Positions 29,388 to 38,661 are shown, numbered from the stretch's first letter. The stretch is 38,914 nt of DNA from Bacillota bacterium (GCA_017394515.1 JAFPXY010000039.1:1-38914), one strand, 5' to 3'. A program made the numbers and translations. The notes: a model not told the origin generated them from the letters alone.

Positions 29388-32300
29388 ATGATAAACTATA
29401 CAGGCATTTCAGAGAGCAGAGTAGCGCCCATAGCAGCGGAGCTCATTAATGAAGCGAAGCAGACTCTGATCATCGTGTCCTCGGACACCAGGGCAGCAAG
29501 GCTTGCTCAGGATCTGGAATTCTTTCTGCCGGACAATGATATTTTGACCTTGTACGGCGAGGAGACCAGCTTCAGACGCTACGATGCCAAGAACCGAGAA
29601 GTAACAGTAAGAAGATTAAAAGCACTCCAGGCACTGCGTAAGGGGGTACCCCTTGTGATCGTAGCGCCTGTTTCTGCTGCCATAAAGAAGCTTCCGCCCC
29701 ACAGATATTACGATAATAAAGGAATCACCCTGGAACTGGGCAAAGAATACGATCTCCACAGCCTGGCTAAGACCCTGGCAGATCTGGGATACGAACGCTA
29801 CGGCATAGTTGAAGGCCCAGGCCAGTTCAGTTTAAGGGGAGGCATTCTGGACGTCTTCACTCCGGAGGTGTCGGATCCTGTGAGAATAGAGTTTTTTGGG
29901 GATGAAGTGGATTCCATCAGAAGCTTCGACCGTGAGAGTCAGCGCTCTTTGGAGAACCTTAAGAAGGTGGAGATCTATCCTTCCATGGAGCTCACCGGTT
30001 CAGATGACTTCCTTAAAGCCGGCGTAGAAAAGCTGGAGAAAGCCTACGCCCAGTACGCAGCTTCCGTATCCAGAAAGGAAAAGGATCCGGACATGAAGGT
30101 GGTCCTTCACGACAAGATCCTGAAGACCGCCTCCGAGATAAGGGAGCAGATCATAGACTCCAGAAATCTGGACATCCTTCCAAACTATCTGCAGTATTTC
30201 TTTGATGATGAAGAACATCTCTGGGACTATCTGGAGGAGGGAAGGGTCATAATCGACGACCCTGACAGAATCTATGAGGCTCTGGAGCTTACGGACAGGG
30301 AGCAGGAGGACGACCTGGACGTTATGGTGGAGCGCGGTCTGGCCATTCCCAAGGACAGGAAGATAATAGCAGGAACCCCTGACTTCGAGGAAGCACTGAA
30401 GATCAAGGACGCCGTGATCTTTACGCCTTTCCCCAAGAGGATAAAGGGCGTCGACACCTTCGACAAGATATATAACATCCAGTCCAGACAGCCCCTGAGC
30501 TTCAACGGCAAGATGAACGTGCTGGAGTCAGAACTCAGGACCTATCTCAAGAAGGGTTACGAGATCAATCTGCTCTCCACATCCCAGGAGAGACTGGACA
30601 ACTTAAGAGAATTCTGCGACAGGGCGGACTTAAGACCTGTGAACTTCCATTTAGGAAGCCTCAGCCAGGGCATCGACCTGCCTTTAGAAAAGAAGGTCTG
30701 GCTGTCCGATCGCGACATCTTCAGCCAGCCCAGAAAGAAACGCAAAAAATCCAAATCCCAGGGCAAGTCCCTGAGCTCCTTCACCGACCTTCACGAGGGT
30801 GACTACGTGGTACACGAGAACCACGGTATCGGTAAATTCACCGGCATCCACCAGCTGAAGGTTGAAGGAGAGATAAAGGATTACATAAAGATCAAATACG
30901 CGGGAAACGACCTTCTCTACGTTCCCGTTGAACAGATGGACATGGTGCAGAAGTACATCGGAGGCGATGACGCTGTACCTAAGATCAACAAGCTTTCAGG
31001 AATCGAGTGGAAGGCCACCAAGGCCAAGGCCAAGGCTGCCATCGCCGTCATGGCCAAGGATCTTATAGATCTCTACGCCAAGCGCCAGCTGGAGCCCGGT
31101 TTCGCCTTCGGTGAGGACGGCCCCTGGCAGAGAGAATTTGAAGAAGCCTTTCCTTTCGAGGAGACCGAGGATCAGCTGAAGGCAGCTAAGGAAATCAAGG
31201 CCGATATGGCCAAACCCTTCAGCATGGATAGACTGCTCTTAGGCGACGTGGGCTTCGGAAAGACCGAAGTAGCCGCCCGCGCCATCTTTAAGTGCCTGGC
31301 TCAGGGCAAGCAGGCAGCCATGCTGGTTCCTACCACAATCCTGGCCAACCAGCACTACTATACTTTAAAAGAACGCTTCGAGAACTATCCCTTCACCGTG
31401 GAGGTGCTCTCCAGATTCAGGACTCCTTCAGAACAGAAGGAAACTGTAAAGAAACTCAAGACCGGAGAGGTGGACCTGGTCATAGGCACCCACAGGCTGC
31501 TTTCCCAGGACATCAGTTTCAAGGATCTGGGTTTACTTGTAGTGGACGAAGAGCAGCGCTTCGGAGTAGACCACAAGGAGACCCTCAAAAAACTCAAGTC
31601 CAATGTGGACGTACTGACCTTATCAGCTACGCCCATCCCGAGGACCCTCAACATGTCTCTCACGGGCATCAAGGACATGAGCTTAATAGAAGAACCTCCC
31701 GAGGAGAGATATCCCGTCCAGACCTACGTGCTGGAGCAGGATGATGAGACTGTAAAGGAAGTCATCGAACGAGAACTGGGAAGAGGCGGTCAGGTCTTCG
31801 TGGTATATAACAGAGTCAAGGGTCTGTCCACGGTGGCGAGAAAGATCTCGGAACTGGTGCCTAACGCCAGAGTCATCACCGGCCATGGCCAGATGTCGGA
31901 AGGCGGCCTTGAAAAGGTCATGATGGAGTTCATAAACCACGAGGCAGACGTGCTGGTTTCCACCACCATCATCGAATCCGGTCTGGACATACCAAACGCC
32001 AACACCATGCTGGTACTGGACGCAGAGAGATACGGACTGTCCCAGCTCTATCAGATGAGGGGCAGGGTAGGAAGATCCAACCGCATGGCCTACTGCTATC
32101 TCATGTACAGGAAGGACAAGGTCCTGACAGAACCTCAGGAGAGAAGGCTCAAAGCCATCCGTGAGTTCACGGAATTCGGCGCTGGCTTCAAGGTAGCCAT
32201 GAAGGATCTGGAGATAAGAGGCGCAGGTAACATGCTTGGAACCGCCCAGTCAGGCCACATCCTTAACATCGGCTACGAACTCTACTGTAAGATGGTGGAT

Positions 32301-32864
32301 AACGCGGTCCGCGCCCTTAAGGGCGAAGTGGTCAACGACGACAGGGAAGAATCCTCCATGGAATTCCCTCTGTCCGCCTATATTCCATCTACCTACATAG
32401 AGGACGAGAGCCTGAAGCTTGAAATGTACAAGAAGATATCAGGTATCAAATCCAGAGAAGAGCAGGAGGACGTCATCGACGAGCTTACGGACAGATTCGG
32501 CGATGTGCCCAGAGCCACCCTGGACCTGATCAAAATATCATATATCAGATATCTGTCTGAGCTGGTGGGTATAGAAAAGATCCACGTGGACAAGAATGAG
32601 TTCGATCCCTTAAAGGCTAAGGCGACGACCCTTAGAGGAAGGCGTGGAGAGCCTAAGAAGAGCAGAACATACATCTTCGACTTCAGAGACCGTAACAGCC
32701 TCTCGGCCTTCGGTATCGTAAACGCCAAGGCAGAGTTCGGGGGCAAGTTTTTTGCACATATGGGAGCGAGACCATTTATCAGGCTTGGCACGGATCCGTT
32801 AAAGGAACTGGATCAGGTCACCAGGATGGTTGAAATACTCGTGGAAAACAGAAAAAATGTATGA
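29388..32864 (+). CDS. mfd: Transcription-repair coupling factor
   Basis: A 1158-residue ATP-driven translocase that removes RNA polymerase stalled at lesions and recruits UvrA. Domains in order are: the UvrB-homology region (about 1-330, with GQFSLRGGILDVF and PVRIEFFGDEVDSIRSFD); the RNA polymerase-interaction (CarD-like) domain at about 466-530 (GDYVVHENHGIGKF); helicase Walker A GDVGFGKT near 620; DEEQRFGV near 720; LSATPIPRTLNMS near 745; GRVGRSNR in the second RecA domain; and the C-terminal TRCF domain. The ATG directly follows the pth stop (TAAATG), so translation is probably coupled. Its stop codon TGA forms part of the next gene's promoter. Confidence 0.98.
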   Translation: MINYTGISESRVAPIAAELINEAKQTLIIVSSDTRAARLAQDLEFFLPDNDILTLYGEETSFRRYDAKNREVTVRRLKALQALRKGVPLVIVAPVSAAIKKLPPHRYYDNKGITLELGKEYDLHSLAKTLADLGYERYGIVEGPGQFSLRGGILDVFTPEVSDPVRIEFFGDEVDSIRSFDRESQRSLENLKKVEIYPSMELTGSDDFLKAGVEKLEKAYAQYAASVSRKEKDPDMKVVLHDKILKTASEIREQIIDSRNLDILPNYLQYFFDDEEHLWDYLEEGRVIIDDPDRIYEALELTDREQEDDLDVMVERGLAIPKDRKIIAGTPDFEEALKIKDAVIFTPFPKRIKGVDTFDKIYNIQSRQPLSFNGKMNVLESELRTYLKKGYEINLLSTSQERLDNLREFCDRADLRPVNFHLGSLSQGIDLPLEKKVWLSDRDIFSQPRKKRKKSKSQGKSLSSFTDLHEGDYVVHENHGIGKFTGIHQLKVEGEIKDYIKIKYAGNDLLYVPVEQMDMVQKYIGGDDAVPKINKLSGIEWKATKAKAKAAIAVMAKDLIDLYAKRQLEPGFAFGEDGPWQREFEEAFPFEETEDQLKAAKEIKADMAKPFSMDRLLLGDVGFGKTEVAARAIFKCLAQGKQAAMLVPTTILANQHYYTLKERFENYPFTVEVLSRFRTPSEQKETVKKLKTGEVDLVIGTHRLLSQDISFKDLGLLVVDEEQRFGVDHKETLKKLKSNVDVLTLSATPIPRTLNMSLTGIKDMSLIEEPPEERYPVQTYVLEQDDETVKEVIERELGRGGQVFVVYNRVKGLSTVARKISELVPNARVITGHGQMSEGGLEKVMMEFINHEADVLVSTTIIESGLDIPNANTMLVLDAERYGLSQLYQMRGRVGRSNRMAYCYLMYRKDKVLTEPQERRLKAIREFTEFGAGFKVAMKDLEIRGAGNMLGTAQSGHILNIGYELYCKMVDNAVRALKGEVVNDDREESSMEFPLSAYIPSTYIEDESLKLEMYKKISGIKSREEQEDVIDELTDRFGDVPRATLDLIKISYIRYLSELVGIEKIHVDKNEFDPLKAKATTLRGRRGEPKKSRTYIFDFRDRNSLSAFGIVNAKAEFGGKFFAHMGARPFIRLGTDPLKELDQVTRMVEILVENRKNV

Positions 32865-32870
32865 TATAAT
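32842..32870 (+). promoter_or_regulatory. Promoter of the amidohydrolase gene, overlapping mfd stop
   Basis: TGGAAA (32842-32847), a 17-nt spacer and consensus TATAAT (32865-32870), with TGA before it as the extended -10. That TGA is the mfd stop codon. Confidence 0.72.
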
Positions 32871-32912
32871 ATAATTTAGTGAATTTTTGAAAGGACATGA
32901 AAGGGAGAGCAA

Positions 32913-34199
32913 ATGCTTTTTAACAATGTGAAGATCCTGGATGAGGATTTCAATTTAAGAGATAATATGTACGTGACCACGGAAGACGACAGGATCGTTT
33001 ACGTGGGCGATAGCATGCCAAGAGGTGACTATGGCGACATCAGAGACGGAAAGGGTAAGCTCTTAATGCCGGCCTTCCATAACGCTCACGGTCATTCTCC
33101 CATGGCGCTTCTTAGAGGCTACGCTGAAAACATGACTCTTCAGGATTGGCTCTTCAACAAGGTATTTCCCTTCGAAGACAAGCTGAACTCCAACGCAGTC
33201 TACTGGGGAACCCTCCTCACCATGGCAGAGGGTATGAGATTCGGTATCGTGTCACATTCCGACATGTACTATTTCCTGGATGATATGGTAAGAGCTACCG
33301 ATGATTCAGGCTGCAAGGCCAATATCTCCAGAGCCATCACGGAATTCGGAGACGGCGATCCCTGGGAGACTGTAAGGCTCAAGGAGATGAAGGACACCTA
33401 CGAGAGACTTAACGGCGCAGCGGACGGAAGAGTCAAGATAGATATCAGCATCCACGCTGAATACACCAACTCTTTGAGAGCCATGCAGGCTGTAGCCGAT
33501 TACTGCAATCAGGTGGGTTCCATCATGCACATCCACGTGTCGGAGACTCAGTCCGAGCATGAAGAGTGCAAGAAGAAATACGGCAAGACTCCCGTCAGAC
33601 TTTTTAACGACATCGGAGCCTTTGACTCACCGGCTCTGGCAGCTCACTGCGTATGGATAGAGGGAGAGGACTTCGACATCCTTAAGGAAAAAGGCGTAAG
33701 TGTGGCATCAAATCCCATCTCCAACATGAAGCTGGCCTCCGGTGTGGCCAACGTTCCTGAGATGCTGAGACGCGGCATCAACGTGGCCATCGGAACTGAT
33801 TCCGTTGCTTCCAACAACTCCCTTAACTTCTTCGAGGAGATGAAGATCTTCGCCATGGCATCCAAGATGTACTATCACGATCCCACGGCTGTAACTCCCA
33901 GAGAAGCGCTCTATGCGGCCACCCGTGCGGGAGCCATCGCCCAGGGGAGATTGGATTCAGGTCTCATTAAGGAAGGATTCAAGGCTGACCTGATCATGGT
34001 TGATATAAACCAGCCTAACATGTTCCCGGTACACGACCTTCTTAACAACCTGGTATACTCAGCATCAGGCACAGATGTGGTCATGACTATGTCCGACGGC
34101 AAGGTGGTTTACGAGAACGGCGAATATAAGTTTATAGATATAGAAAAGACTATTTTTGAAGCTCAGGCTGCAACAAAAGACATTCTGGCAAGACTGTAA
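32913..34199 (+). CDS. MTA/SAH deaminase-type amidohydrolase
   Basis: A 428-residue amidohydrolase of the MtaD/TrzA/AtzA group (cytosine deaminase-like). Metal ligands are H59 and H61 in HNAHGHSPM, H208 with the catalytic E211 in HIHVSETQSE, and D296 in GTDSVASNN. H245 in AAHCVW fits the remaining conserved His. Relatives deaminate 5-methylthioadenosine and S-adenosylhomocysteine, though some act on guanine or other aminated heterocycles; the substrate is inferred. AAGGGAGA lies 6 nt before the ATG. It has its own promoter and is followed after 23 nt by the flippase. Confidence 0.88.
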   Translation: MLFNNVKILDEDFNLRDNMYVTTEDDRIVYVGDSMPRGDYGDIRDGKGKLLMPAFHNAHGHSPMALLRGYAENMTLQDWLFNKVFPFEDKLNSNAVYWGTLLTMAEGMRFGIVSHSDMYYFLDDMVRATDDSGCKANISRAITEFGDGDPWETVRLKEMKDTYERLNGAADGRVKIDISIHAEYTNSLRAMQAVADYCNQVGSIMHIHVSETQSEHEECKKKYGKTPVRLFNDIGAFDSPALAAHCVWIEGEDFDILKEKGVSVASNPISNMKLASGVANVPEMLRRGINVAIGTDSVASNNSLNFFEEMKIFAMASKMYYHDPTAVTPREALYAATRAGAIAQGRLDSGLIKEGFKADLIMVDINQPNMFPVHDLLNNLVYSASGTDVVMTMSDGKVVYENGEYKFIDIEKTIFEAQAATKDILARL

Positions 34200-34210
34200 C
34201 AAGACTGTAA
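34189..34210 (+). repeat. Tandem 11-bp duplication across a stop codon
   Basis: CAAGACTGTAA occurs twice in direct succession (34189-34199 and 34200-34210). The first copy contains the amidohydrolase stop codon and the second repeats it in the gap before the flippase ribosome site. Confidence 0.9.
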
Positions 34211-34222
34211 AGGTAAGATCAA

Positions 34223-35839
34223 ATGGAACAGAACAACTCGAACAAATTTCTAAAGGGCGCAGCTGTCCTGGCCGTGGCGGGTATCCTCGTCAAGGTCATG
34301 GGCGTGTTCTTCAGAGTGCCTCTAACCAACTGGGTAGGGGCCGAGGGCATGTCCTATTACAGCTCAGTTTATCCCTTTTATACGTTTTTCCTGCTCTTGA
34401 GTTTGGCCGGAATCCCCGTAGCCATCTCCAGGATGATATCCGAGCGTACCGCGGTCAAAAACTACGGCGGAGCCCACAAGGTCTTTGAGACATCCATCTG
34501 GCTCCTAGGCGGAATCGGCTTCGTGTCATTCCTTATCATGCACTTCGGAGCCGGCTTTATAGAGAATGTAGTACTTAACAATCCCGGAACCAAGTACGCC
34601 ATCCAGGCCATAGCACCTTCGCTTTTCCTGGTGCCTGTCATGGCTGCTTACAGAGGATATTTCCAGGGCAGACAGAACATGAATCCCACAGCGGTTTCTC
34701 AGCTGGTGGAGCAGTTCTTCAGAGTCAGCGTTGGCCTTCTTCTGGGTCACACACTGATCAAGGTAGGATATGACAAGTTCGCCGCAGGAGCCATCTTTGG
34801 CTGCACCGCGGGTGCCGGCGCAGGACTCGCCATTGCCATCGTGATCTATCTCTTGAACCGCAGGGTCATCATGAGACAGATCCACAGGAACAGATCGCAC
34901 GAAGACCTGGAACCCTCCAAAAAGATCATCAAGGAGATCCTCATAATCGCCATACCCATCACCATCGGCGCCTGCATCTTCCCGCTTATCAACGCCATCG
35001 ACTCCATGATGGTAATGAGAAGACTTCAGGCCGTAGGTTTCACCCTGGACGAATCCAGAGTGCTCTTCGGTAAGCTGGGCGGTTACTGCGCATCCCTTGT
35101 AGGAATGCCTCAGGTACTGATCCAGGCCATCGTAATGAGCCTTGTGCCTGCCATCGCAGCAGGTCACAAACTGGGCGACAAAGAGGGCGTTAGAGAAAAC
35201 ATGCAGTTCGCCATGCGCGCTACCATGATCATCGGCTTCCCATGCACCGTGGGAATGATGGTACTGGCGCTTCCCATTCTTTTGCTCCTCTATCCCATGC
35301 AGGCTGAAGAGGTAAGGGAGACGGCAGTCGTCTTCGCCATCATGGCCTTCAGTACCCTTCCCATGAGCCCCATGGTAACTCTCACGGGAGCTCTCCAGGG
35401 AATTGACAAACAGATGCTGCCCGTAAGAAACCTGGTGGTCGGTGCCGTGGCCAAGGTCATCATCACCTTCATTTTGGTAGGTATCAGACCCATCAACGTC
35501 AACGGCGCATCCATCGGAACCATCGTCTGCTACATCGTGGCAGCCTATCTGAACATCAGAGACGTCAAAAAAGAAGCCGGAGTTACCTTCGACTTAAAAG
35601 CTACATATATCAAACCGCTGATCTCATCGGCGGTCATGGGCGTGTCGGCCATCGTGGTCTACAAAGTGCTCATGCTAATCATTAAGAGCAATGCCATCAG
35701 CTGCCTCATGGCCATCGCCTTCGCAGTAGTGGTCTACGGCGTCATGATCCTGATCACGGGAACCATCACCCTTGAAGAAGTGGGACGTCTGCCTAAGGGC
35801 GACAAGCTGGTAAGACTGGTAAAGAAAGTGCTGAAATAA
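34223..35839 (+). CDS. SpoVB/MurJ-type polysaccharide or lipid II flippase
   Basis: A 538-residue MOP-superfamily membrane protein with about 14 hydrophobic segments. The opening FLKGAAVLAVAGILVKVMGVFFRVPLTNWVGAEGMSYYSSVYPFY is typical of the SpoVB/YabM group. The SLAGIPVAISRMISE segment and PTAVSQLVEQFFRV are also conserved there. Such proteins flip lipid-linked wall precursors or other polysaccharide units. It sits downstream of mfd, as yabM does in Bacillus, which favours a YabM-like identity over a classical MurJ. AAAGGTAAG lies before the ATG. Confidence 0.9.
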   Translation: MEQNNSNKFLKGAAVLAVAGILVKVMGVFFRVPLTNWVGAEGMSYYSSVYPFYTFFLLLSLAGIPVAISRMISERTAVKNYGGAHKVFETSIWLLGGIGFVSFLIMHFGAGFIENVVLNNPGTKYAIQAIAPSLFLVPVMAAYRGYFQGRQNMNPTAVSQLVEQFFRVSVGLLLGHTLIKVGYDKFAAGAIFGCTAGAGAGLAIAIVIYLLNRRVIMRQIHRNRSHEDLEPSKKIIKEILIIAIPITIGACIFPLINAIDSMMVMRRLQAVGFTLDESRVLFGKLGGYCASLVGMPQVLIQAIVMSLVPAIAAGHKLGDKEGVRENMQFAMRATMIIGFPCTVGMMVLALPILLLLYPMQAEEVRETAVVFAIMAFSTLPMSPMVTLTGALQGIDKQMLPVRNLVVGAVAKVIITFILVGIRPINVNGASIGTIVCYIVAAYLNIRDVKKEAGVTFDLKATYIKPLISSAVMGVSAIVVYKVLMLIIKSNAISCLMAIAFAVVVYGVMILITGTITLEEVGRLPKGDKLVRLVKKVLK

Positions 35840-35851
35840 TCAATATAGCAA

Positions 35852-35895
35852 AAAACTCCGACCTGAGGTTAGCCCTCGGCCGGAGTTTTGTTTTA
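35852..35895. terminator. Bidirectional terminator between flippase and rqcP genes
   Basis: AAAACTCCG (35852-35860) pairs with CGGAGTTTT (35881-35889), and an inner GAGG/CCTC stem extends it. T-runs on both strands serve the convergent genes. Confidence 0.88.
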
Positions 35896-35898
35896 CCT

Positions 35899-36141
35899 TT
35901 ATTGTATGATCTCGTACATGTCCGCGGCGGTTTCTTTTCTGGCGGATTCGATGATGTCGATTACGCGGACCGTAACAGAAGAGTTGCCAAACTCGATGTG
36001 GATGGTGTCTCCGATATTCACCTCGGAGCCAGCCTTGGCCACCTTGTCATTGATGAAGACGCGGCCCTGGTCGCAGGCATCCTTAGCCACGGTGCGGCGC
36101 TTGATAAGTCTGGAATTTTTGAGAAATTTATCTATACGCAT
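35899..36141 (-). CDS. rqcP: S4-domain RqcP/YabO-like protein
   Basis: An 80-residue protein that is nearly all S4 RNA-binding domain: MRIDKFLKNSRLIKRRTVAKDACDQGRVFINDKVAKAGSEVNIGD. RqcP (YabO) binds the 50S subunit and helps RqcH add alanine tails to stalled nascent chains. The start is the ATG after AAGGAG; the longer frame upstream runs through a hairpin and overlaps the next gene and is not used. In Bacillus yabO lies a short way after mfd and yabM; here the gene follows the flippase but is inverted. The Hsp15 type is an alternative name for the fold, but length and context favour RqcP. Confidence 0.9.
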   Translation of the reverse strand: MRIDKFLKNSRLIKRRTVAKDACDQGRVFINDKVAKAGSEVNIGDTIHIEFGNSSVTVRVIDIIESARKETAADMYEIIQ

Positions 36142-36162
36142 TGTTATCTCCTTATATAAATA

Positions 36163-36191
36163 ATGGGCTTGCAGATCTGCTGCATGCCCAT
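36163..36191 (-). other. Hairpin between DUF554 and rqcP genes
   Basis: ATGGGCTTGCA (36163-36173) pairs with TGCATGCCCAT (36181-36191) with one mismatch. On the minus strand it is followed by an A/T mix rather than a clear T-run, so it may be a weak terminator or a leader structure of rqcP. Confidence 0.45.
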
Positions 36192-36214
36192 TTTCGCATT
36201 TTTCATGGGATTTG

Positions 36215-36889
36215 TCAACCGGCGATGGCGCACCAGATGAGGGGAATGGCCAGAGCCGGAAGATAGTCAAGGGTCTTGAACTCTTTAACTTTCATGATGG
36301 TGAGACCGGTCATGGCGATCATGAAGCCGCCGACGACGCCAAGCTCTGTCATCATGTTATCCGTGAGAACGTTGCCGGCCAGAAGGGTGAGGCCGTAGAT
36401 GGAACCCTGCCAGAGGACGAGGACACCTGCGCAGATCACCATACCCACGCCATAAGCCGAAGCCAGCACCATGGAGGTCACCAGGTCCAGGGTGGCGTTG
36501 GTGAAAAGAAAGGTGTGATCGCCGTAAAGAGCAGCCTGCACAGGACCCAGAATGGAGAGGGTACCTACGCAAAAAATCAAGCACCCGGTAATGATTCCCT
36601 GTCCCAGGTTGCCTGACGCGCCGCCTTTCTCGGTAAGGCGCTTGACCCGGTCATCGATCTTTAACAGAGAACCGATGACGCAGCCGATGGCGAGACTGGC
36701 TATGAAGAGCACAGGGTAGTTGCTCTTAGGCATGTTTTGGATGACGCTGTTTAAACCGATGCCAAGAGCTGCCAGACCCATGGTGGTCAGGAGCTTCTCG
36801 TTCAGACTGTCGCTCATTATTTTTTTGAAAAAGCCGCCGATCAGTGAGCCAACGATTATACATGCTGCATTTGCGAATGTTCCGATCAT
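36215..36889 (-). CDS. DUF554 membrane protein
   Basis: A 224-residue polytopic membrane protein with about six to seven hydrophobic segments. MIGTFANAACIIVGSLIGGFFKKIM at the start, then GLAALGIGLNSVIQ, FIASLAIGCVIGSLLKIDDR, and GCLIFCVGTLSILGPVQAALYGD match the DUF554 (YdfK/YqgA) family. The biochemical function is not established. A GGAG site precedes the ATG, and a good promoter lies upstream on the minus strand. Confidence 0.92.
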   Translation of the reverse strand: MIGTFANAACIIVGSLIGGFFKKIMSDSLNEKLLTTMGLAALGIGLNSVIQNMPKSNYPVLFIASLAIGCVIGSLLKIDDRVKRLTEKGGASGNLGQGIITGCLIFCVGTLSILGPVQAALYGDHTFLFTNATLDLVTSMVLASAYGVGMVICAGVLVLWQGSIYGLTLLAGNVLTDNMMTELGVVGGFMIAMTGLTIMKVKEFKTLDYLPALAIPLIWCAIAG

Positions 36890-36932
36890 ATATTTTCTCC
36901 AATAGTCATGTGTCGTAAGTCGTATTAAAAAG

Positions 36933-36960
36933 ATTATAAACCATGGGTGTTTCGAGTCAA
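36933..36960 (-). promoter_or_regulatory. Promoter of the DUF554 gene
   Basis: On the minus strand TTGACT, a 16-nt spacer and consensus TATAAT. The expected start is near 36926. Confidence 0.75.
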
Positions 36961-36981
36961 GAGTTTTTTGAATATTTGGAA

Positions 36982-37008
36982 TTGAAAAAGGCCATCCTTA
37001 GATGGCCT
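36982..37008 (-). terminator. Terminator of the YtcJ-type amidohydrolase gene
   Basis: An 8-bp perfect stem AGGCCATC/GATGGCCT (36989-36996 with 37001-37008) is followed on the minus strand by TTTTT. It shares the GGCCATC core with other terminators here. Confidence 0.85.
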
Positions 37009-37024
37009 GATTACATCTATTTAA

Positions 37025-38593
37025 TTATATACTATAAACGTTCTTACCACCTACAAAGGTCATGAGAACCTGCGCTTCAAGCAGCGCCTCGGCTGGCAGG
37101 GTCGTGATATCGCGATCGAGCACCACGAAGTCCGCATCGAATCCGGGAAGGATCTTGCCGCGGCGGTCTTCTGAGAAGGAGGCATAGGCTCCGTCTGAAG
37201 TGAAGAGGCGAATGGTCTCTTCCAGGGTGAGGGACTTCTCCGGATGCCATGCATGCTCTGCGCCAGGCTCCCTGCAGGTCAAAGCATAATACATATTAGG
37301 AAGGATGTCGAAGGGCTCCACGGGGCAATCTGAGCCTCCTGCGAGGCGTATTCCCATGTCTTCCATAGTCCTCCAGTCGTAGGATGAGCTGGTGAGCTCG
37401 GGACCGATTCGATCTTCCACTATATACTGATCAGCTTTGAGAAATACCGGCTGAATGTAAGCCATTATATTCATGTCCTGCATGGCCCTAAGCTGCTCGG
37501 GGCGGGTGATCTGGCAGTGGACGATGCCGTGCCTGTGATCCTCTCGAGGATCTTCCTCTAAGGCTTTCGCAAAAGAATCCAATATCTGCTGTATGCATCT
37601 GTCGCCGATGCCGTGGATGGCGATCTGCATGCCCGCCTTGTGAGCTTTTAGCACCAGATCGGACAGCTCTTTATCTCTGAAGTTGAGGATGCCGGTGTTT
37701 TCGGGATCATCCTGATAAGGTTCCATAAGTGCTGCAGACCTGGCTCCCAGGGCACCGTCACCGAGAAGTTTCAATGGCCCGATGGTGAAGTTCCCAAAAG
37801 ATTGGCCCGTCATGTAACCGTCATTTAGGAAAGCTTTCAAGCGCTCCATGGAGGGCAGGTTGCACTGCTCGTACACTCTTATGGGCAGTTTGCCTTCCTC
37901 AGATAGCTGGCGGAAAGCATCTATTATGGTTTTACCATAGGGCTCGATGGGAATCAGCGTAAGGTCATCGGTCTGGATCTCTGTGATACCCTTAGACGCC
38001 ACATCATAGCAGGCGCTCAGGATGAGTTCCTTGATATCATCCACCGTGGGCCTTGGAAGAGCATTTAAAAGAGCGTACTGATCATCTTCCTGAAGTATTC
38101 CGTCGGGATTGGATTGTTCCAAACCGCAAAGCCTTAAGGCAGGAGTATTGCACACCGTCACATGATGGCAGGTCCTGGTTATGGCGATGGGTATGTCTGT
38201 GGACAGACGATCCAGATCGTGCCTTAAGGGCATGGTGGGATCTTCCCAGAAATTCTGATTGAAGCCGCTGCCTTTTAAGGGCACACCTTTATCGAGAGCT
38301 TCCGGGAGACGTTCTCTTAAAATGGAGAGCATGTCTTCCTTATCCTTAGAACCGGTAAGGTCCACCAGACGCTTCTCTCCGGCATATTCCAGGAAGTGGA
38401 GATGCGAGTCCACGAAGCCCGGCATGATGAGAGCACCTTCGAGATCGTTTGCCTTATCGGTGGGGGAGGCCAGGGCCAGCATCTCTTCAGAGCTGCCTAC
38501 AGCCTTGATCACACCATCTTCTACAGCCAAAGCCTCGGCACTGGAGCCGGAGCCATCGTTCATATATACTTTTGCGTTATAGTAGATTTCCAT
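37025..38593 (-). CDS. YtcJ-type amidohydrolase (family 3)
   Basis: A 522-residue metal-dependent amidohydrolase. MEIYYNAKVYMNDG opens the protein, metal ligands H64 and H66 lie in PGFVDSHLHF, and QIAIHGIGDRC, GIVHCQITRPEQ and GGSDCPVEPFDILPNMYYALTCR are the standard later motifs. Relatives hydrolyse exocyclic amides or N-substituted compounds; the substrate is unknown. A weak AGGA lies before the ATG. It is a single gene with its own promoter and terminator. Confidence 0.9.
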   Translation of the reverse strand: MEIYYNAKVYMNDGSGSSAEALAVEDGVIKAVGSSEEMLALASPTDKANDLEGALIMPGFVDSHLHFLEYAGEKRLVDLTGSKDKEDMLSILRERLPEALDKGVPLKGSGFNQNFWEDPTMPLRHDLDRLSTDIPIAITRTCHHVTVCNTPALRLCGLEQSNPDGILQEDDQYALLNALPRPTVDDIKELILSACYDVASKGITEIQTDDLTLIPIEPYGKTIIDAFRQLSEEGKLPIRVYEQCNLPSMERLKAFLNDGYMTGQSFGNFTIGPLKLLGDGALGARSAALMEPYQDDPENTGILNFRDKELSDLVLKAHKAGMQIAIHGIGDRCIQQILDSFAKALEEDPREDHRHGIVHCQITRPEQLRAMQDMNIMAYIQPVFLKADQYIVEDRIGPELTSSSYDWRTMEDMGIRLAGGSDCPVEPFDILPNMYYALTCREPGAEHAWHPEKSLTLEETIRLFTSDGAYASFSEDRRGKILPGFDADFVVLDRDITTLPAEALLEAQVLMTFVGGKNVYSI

Positions 38594-38632
38594 TGTATCG
38601 TCCTGATTTTCATAATTTTTTCTGTATTATAT

Positions 38633-38661
38633 ATTGTAGATGTTTTTTGGAGGGATTGCAA
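38633..38661 (-). promoter_or_regulatory. Promoter of the YtcJ-type amidohydrolase
   Basis: On the minus strand TTGCAA (38656-38661), a 17-nt spacer and TACAAT (38633-38638). The leader would be about 33 nt. Confidence 0.65.

Noticed and set aside
36142-36270. An N-terminal extension of the S4 protein
   Set aside because: It would overlap the DUF554 gene and run through a hairpin. The ATG at 36141 has AAGGAG and gives the normal length.
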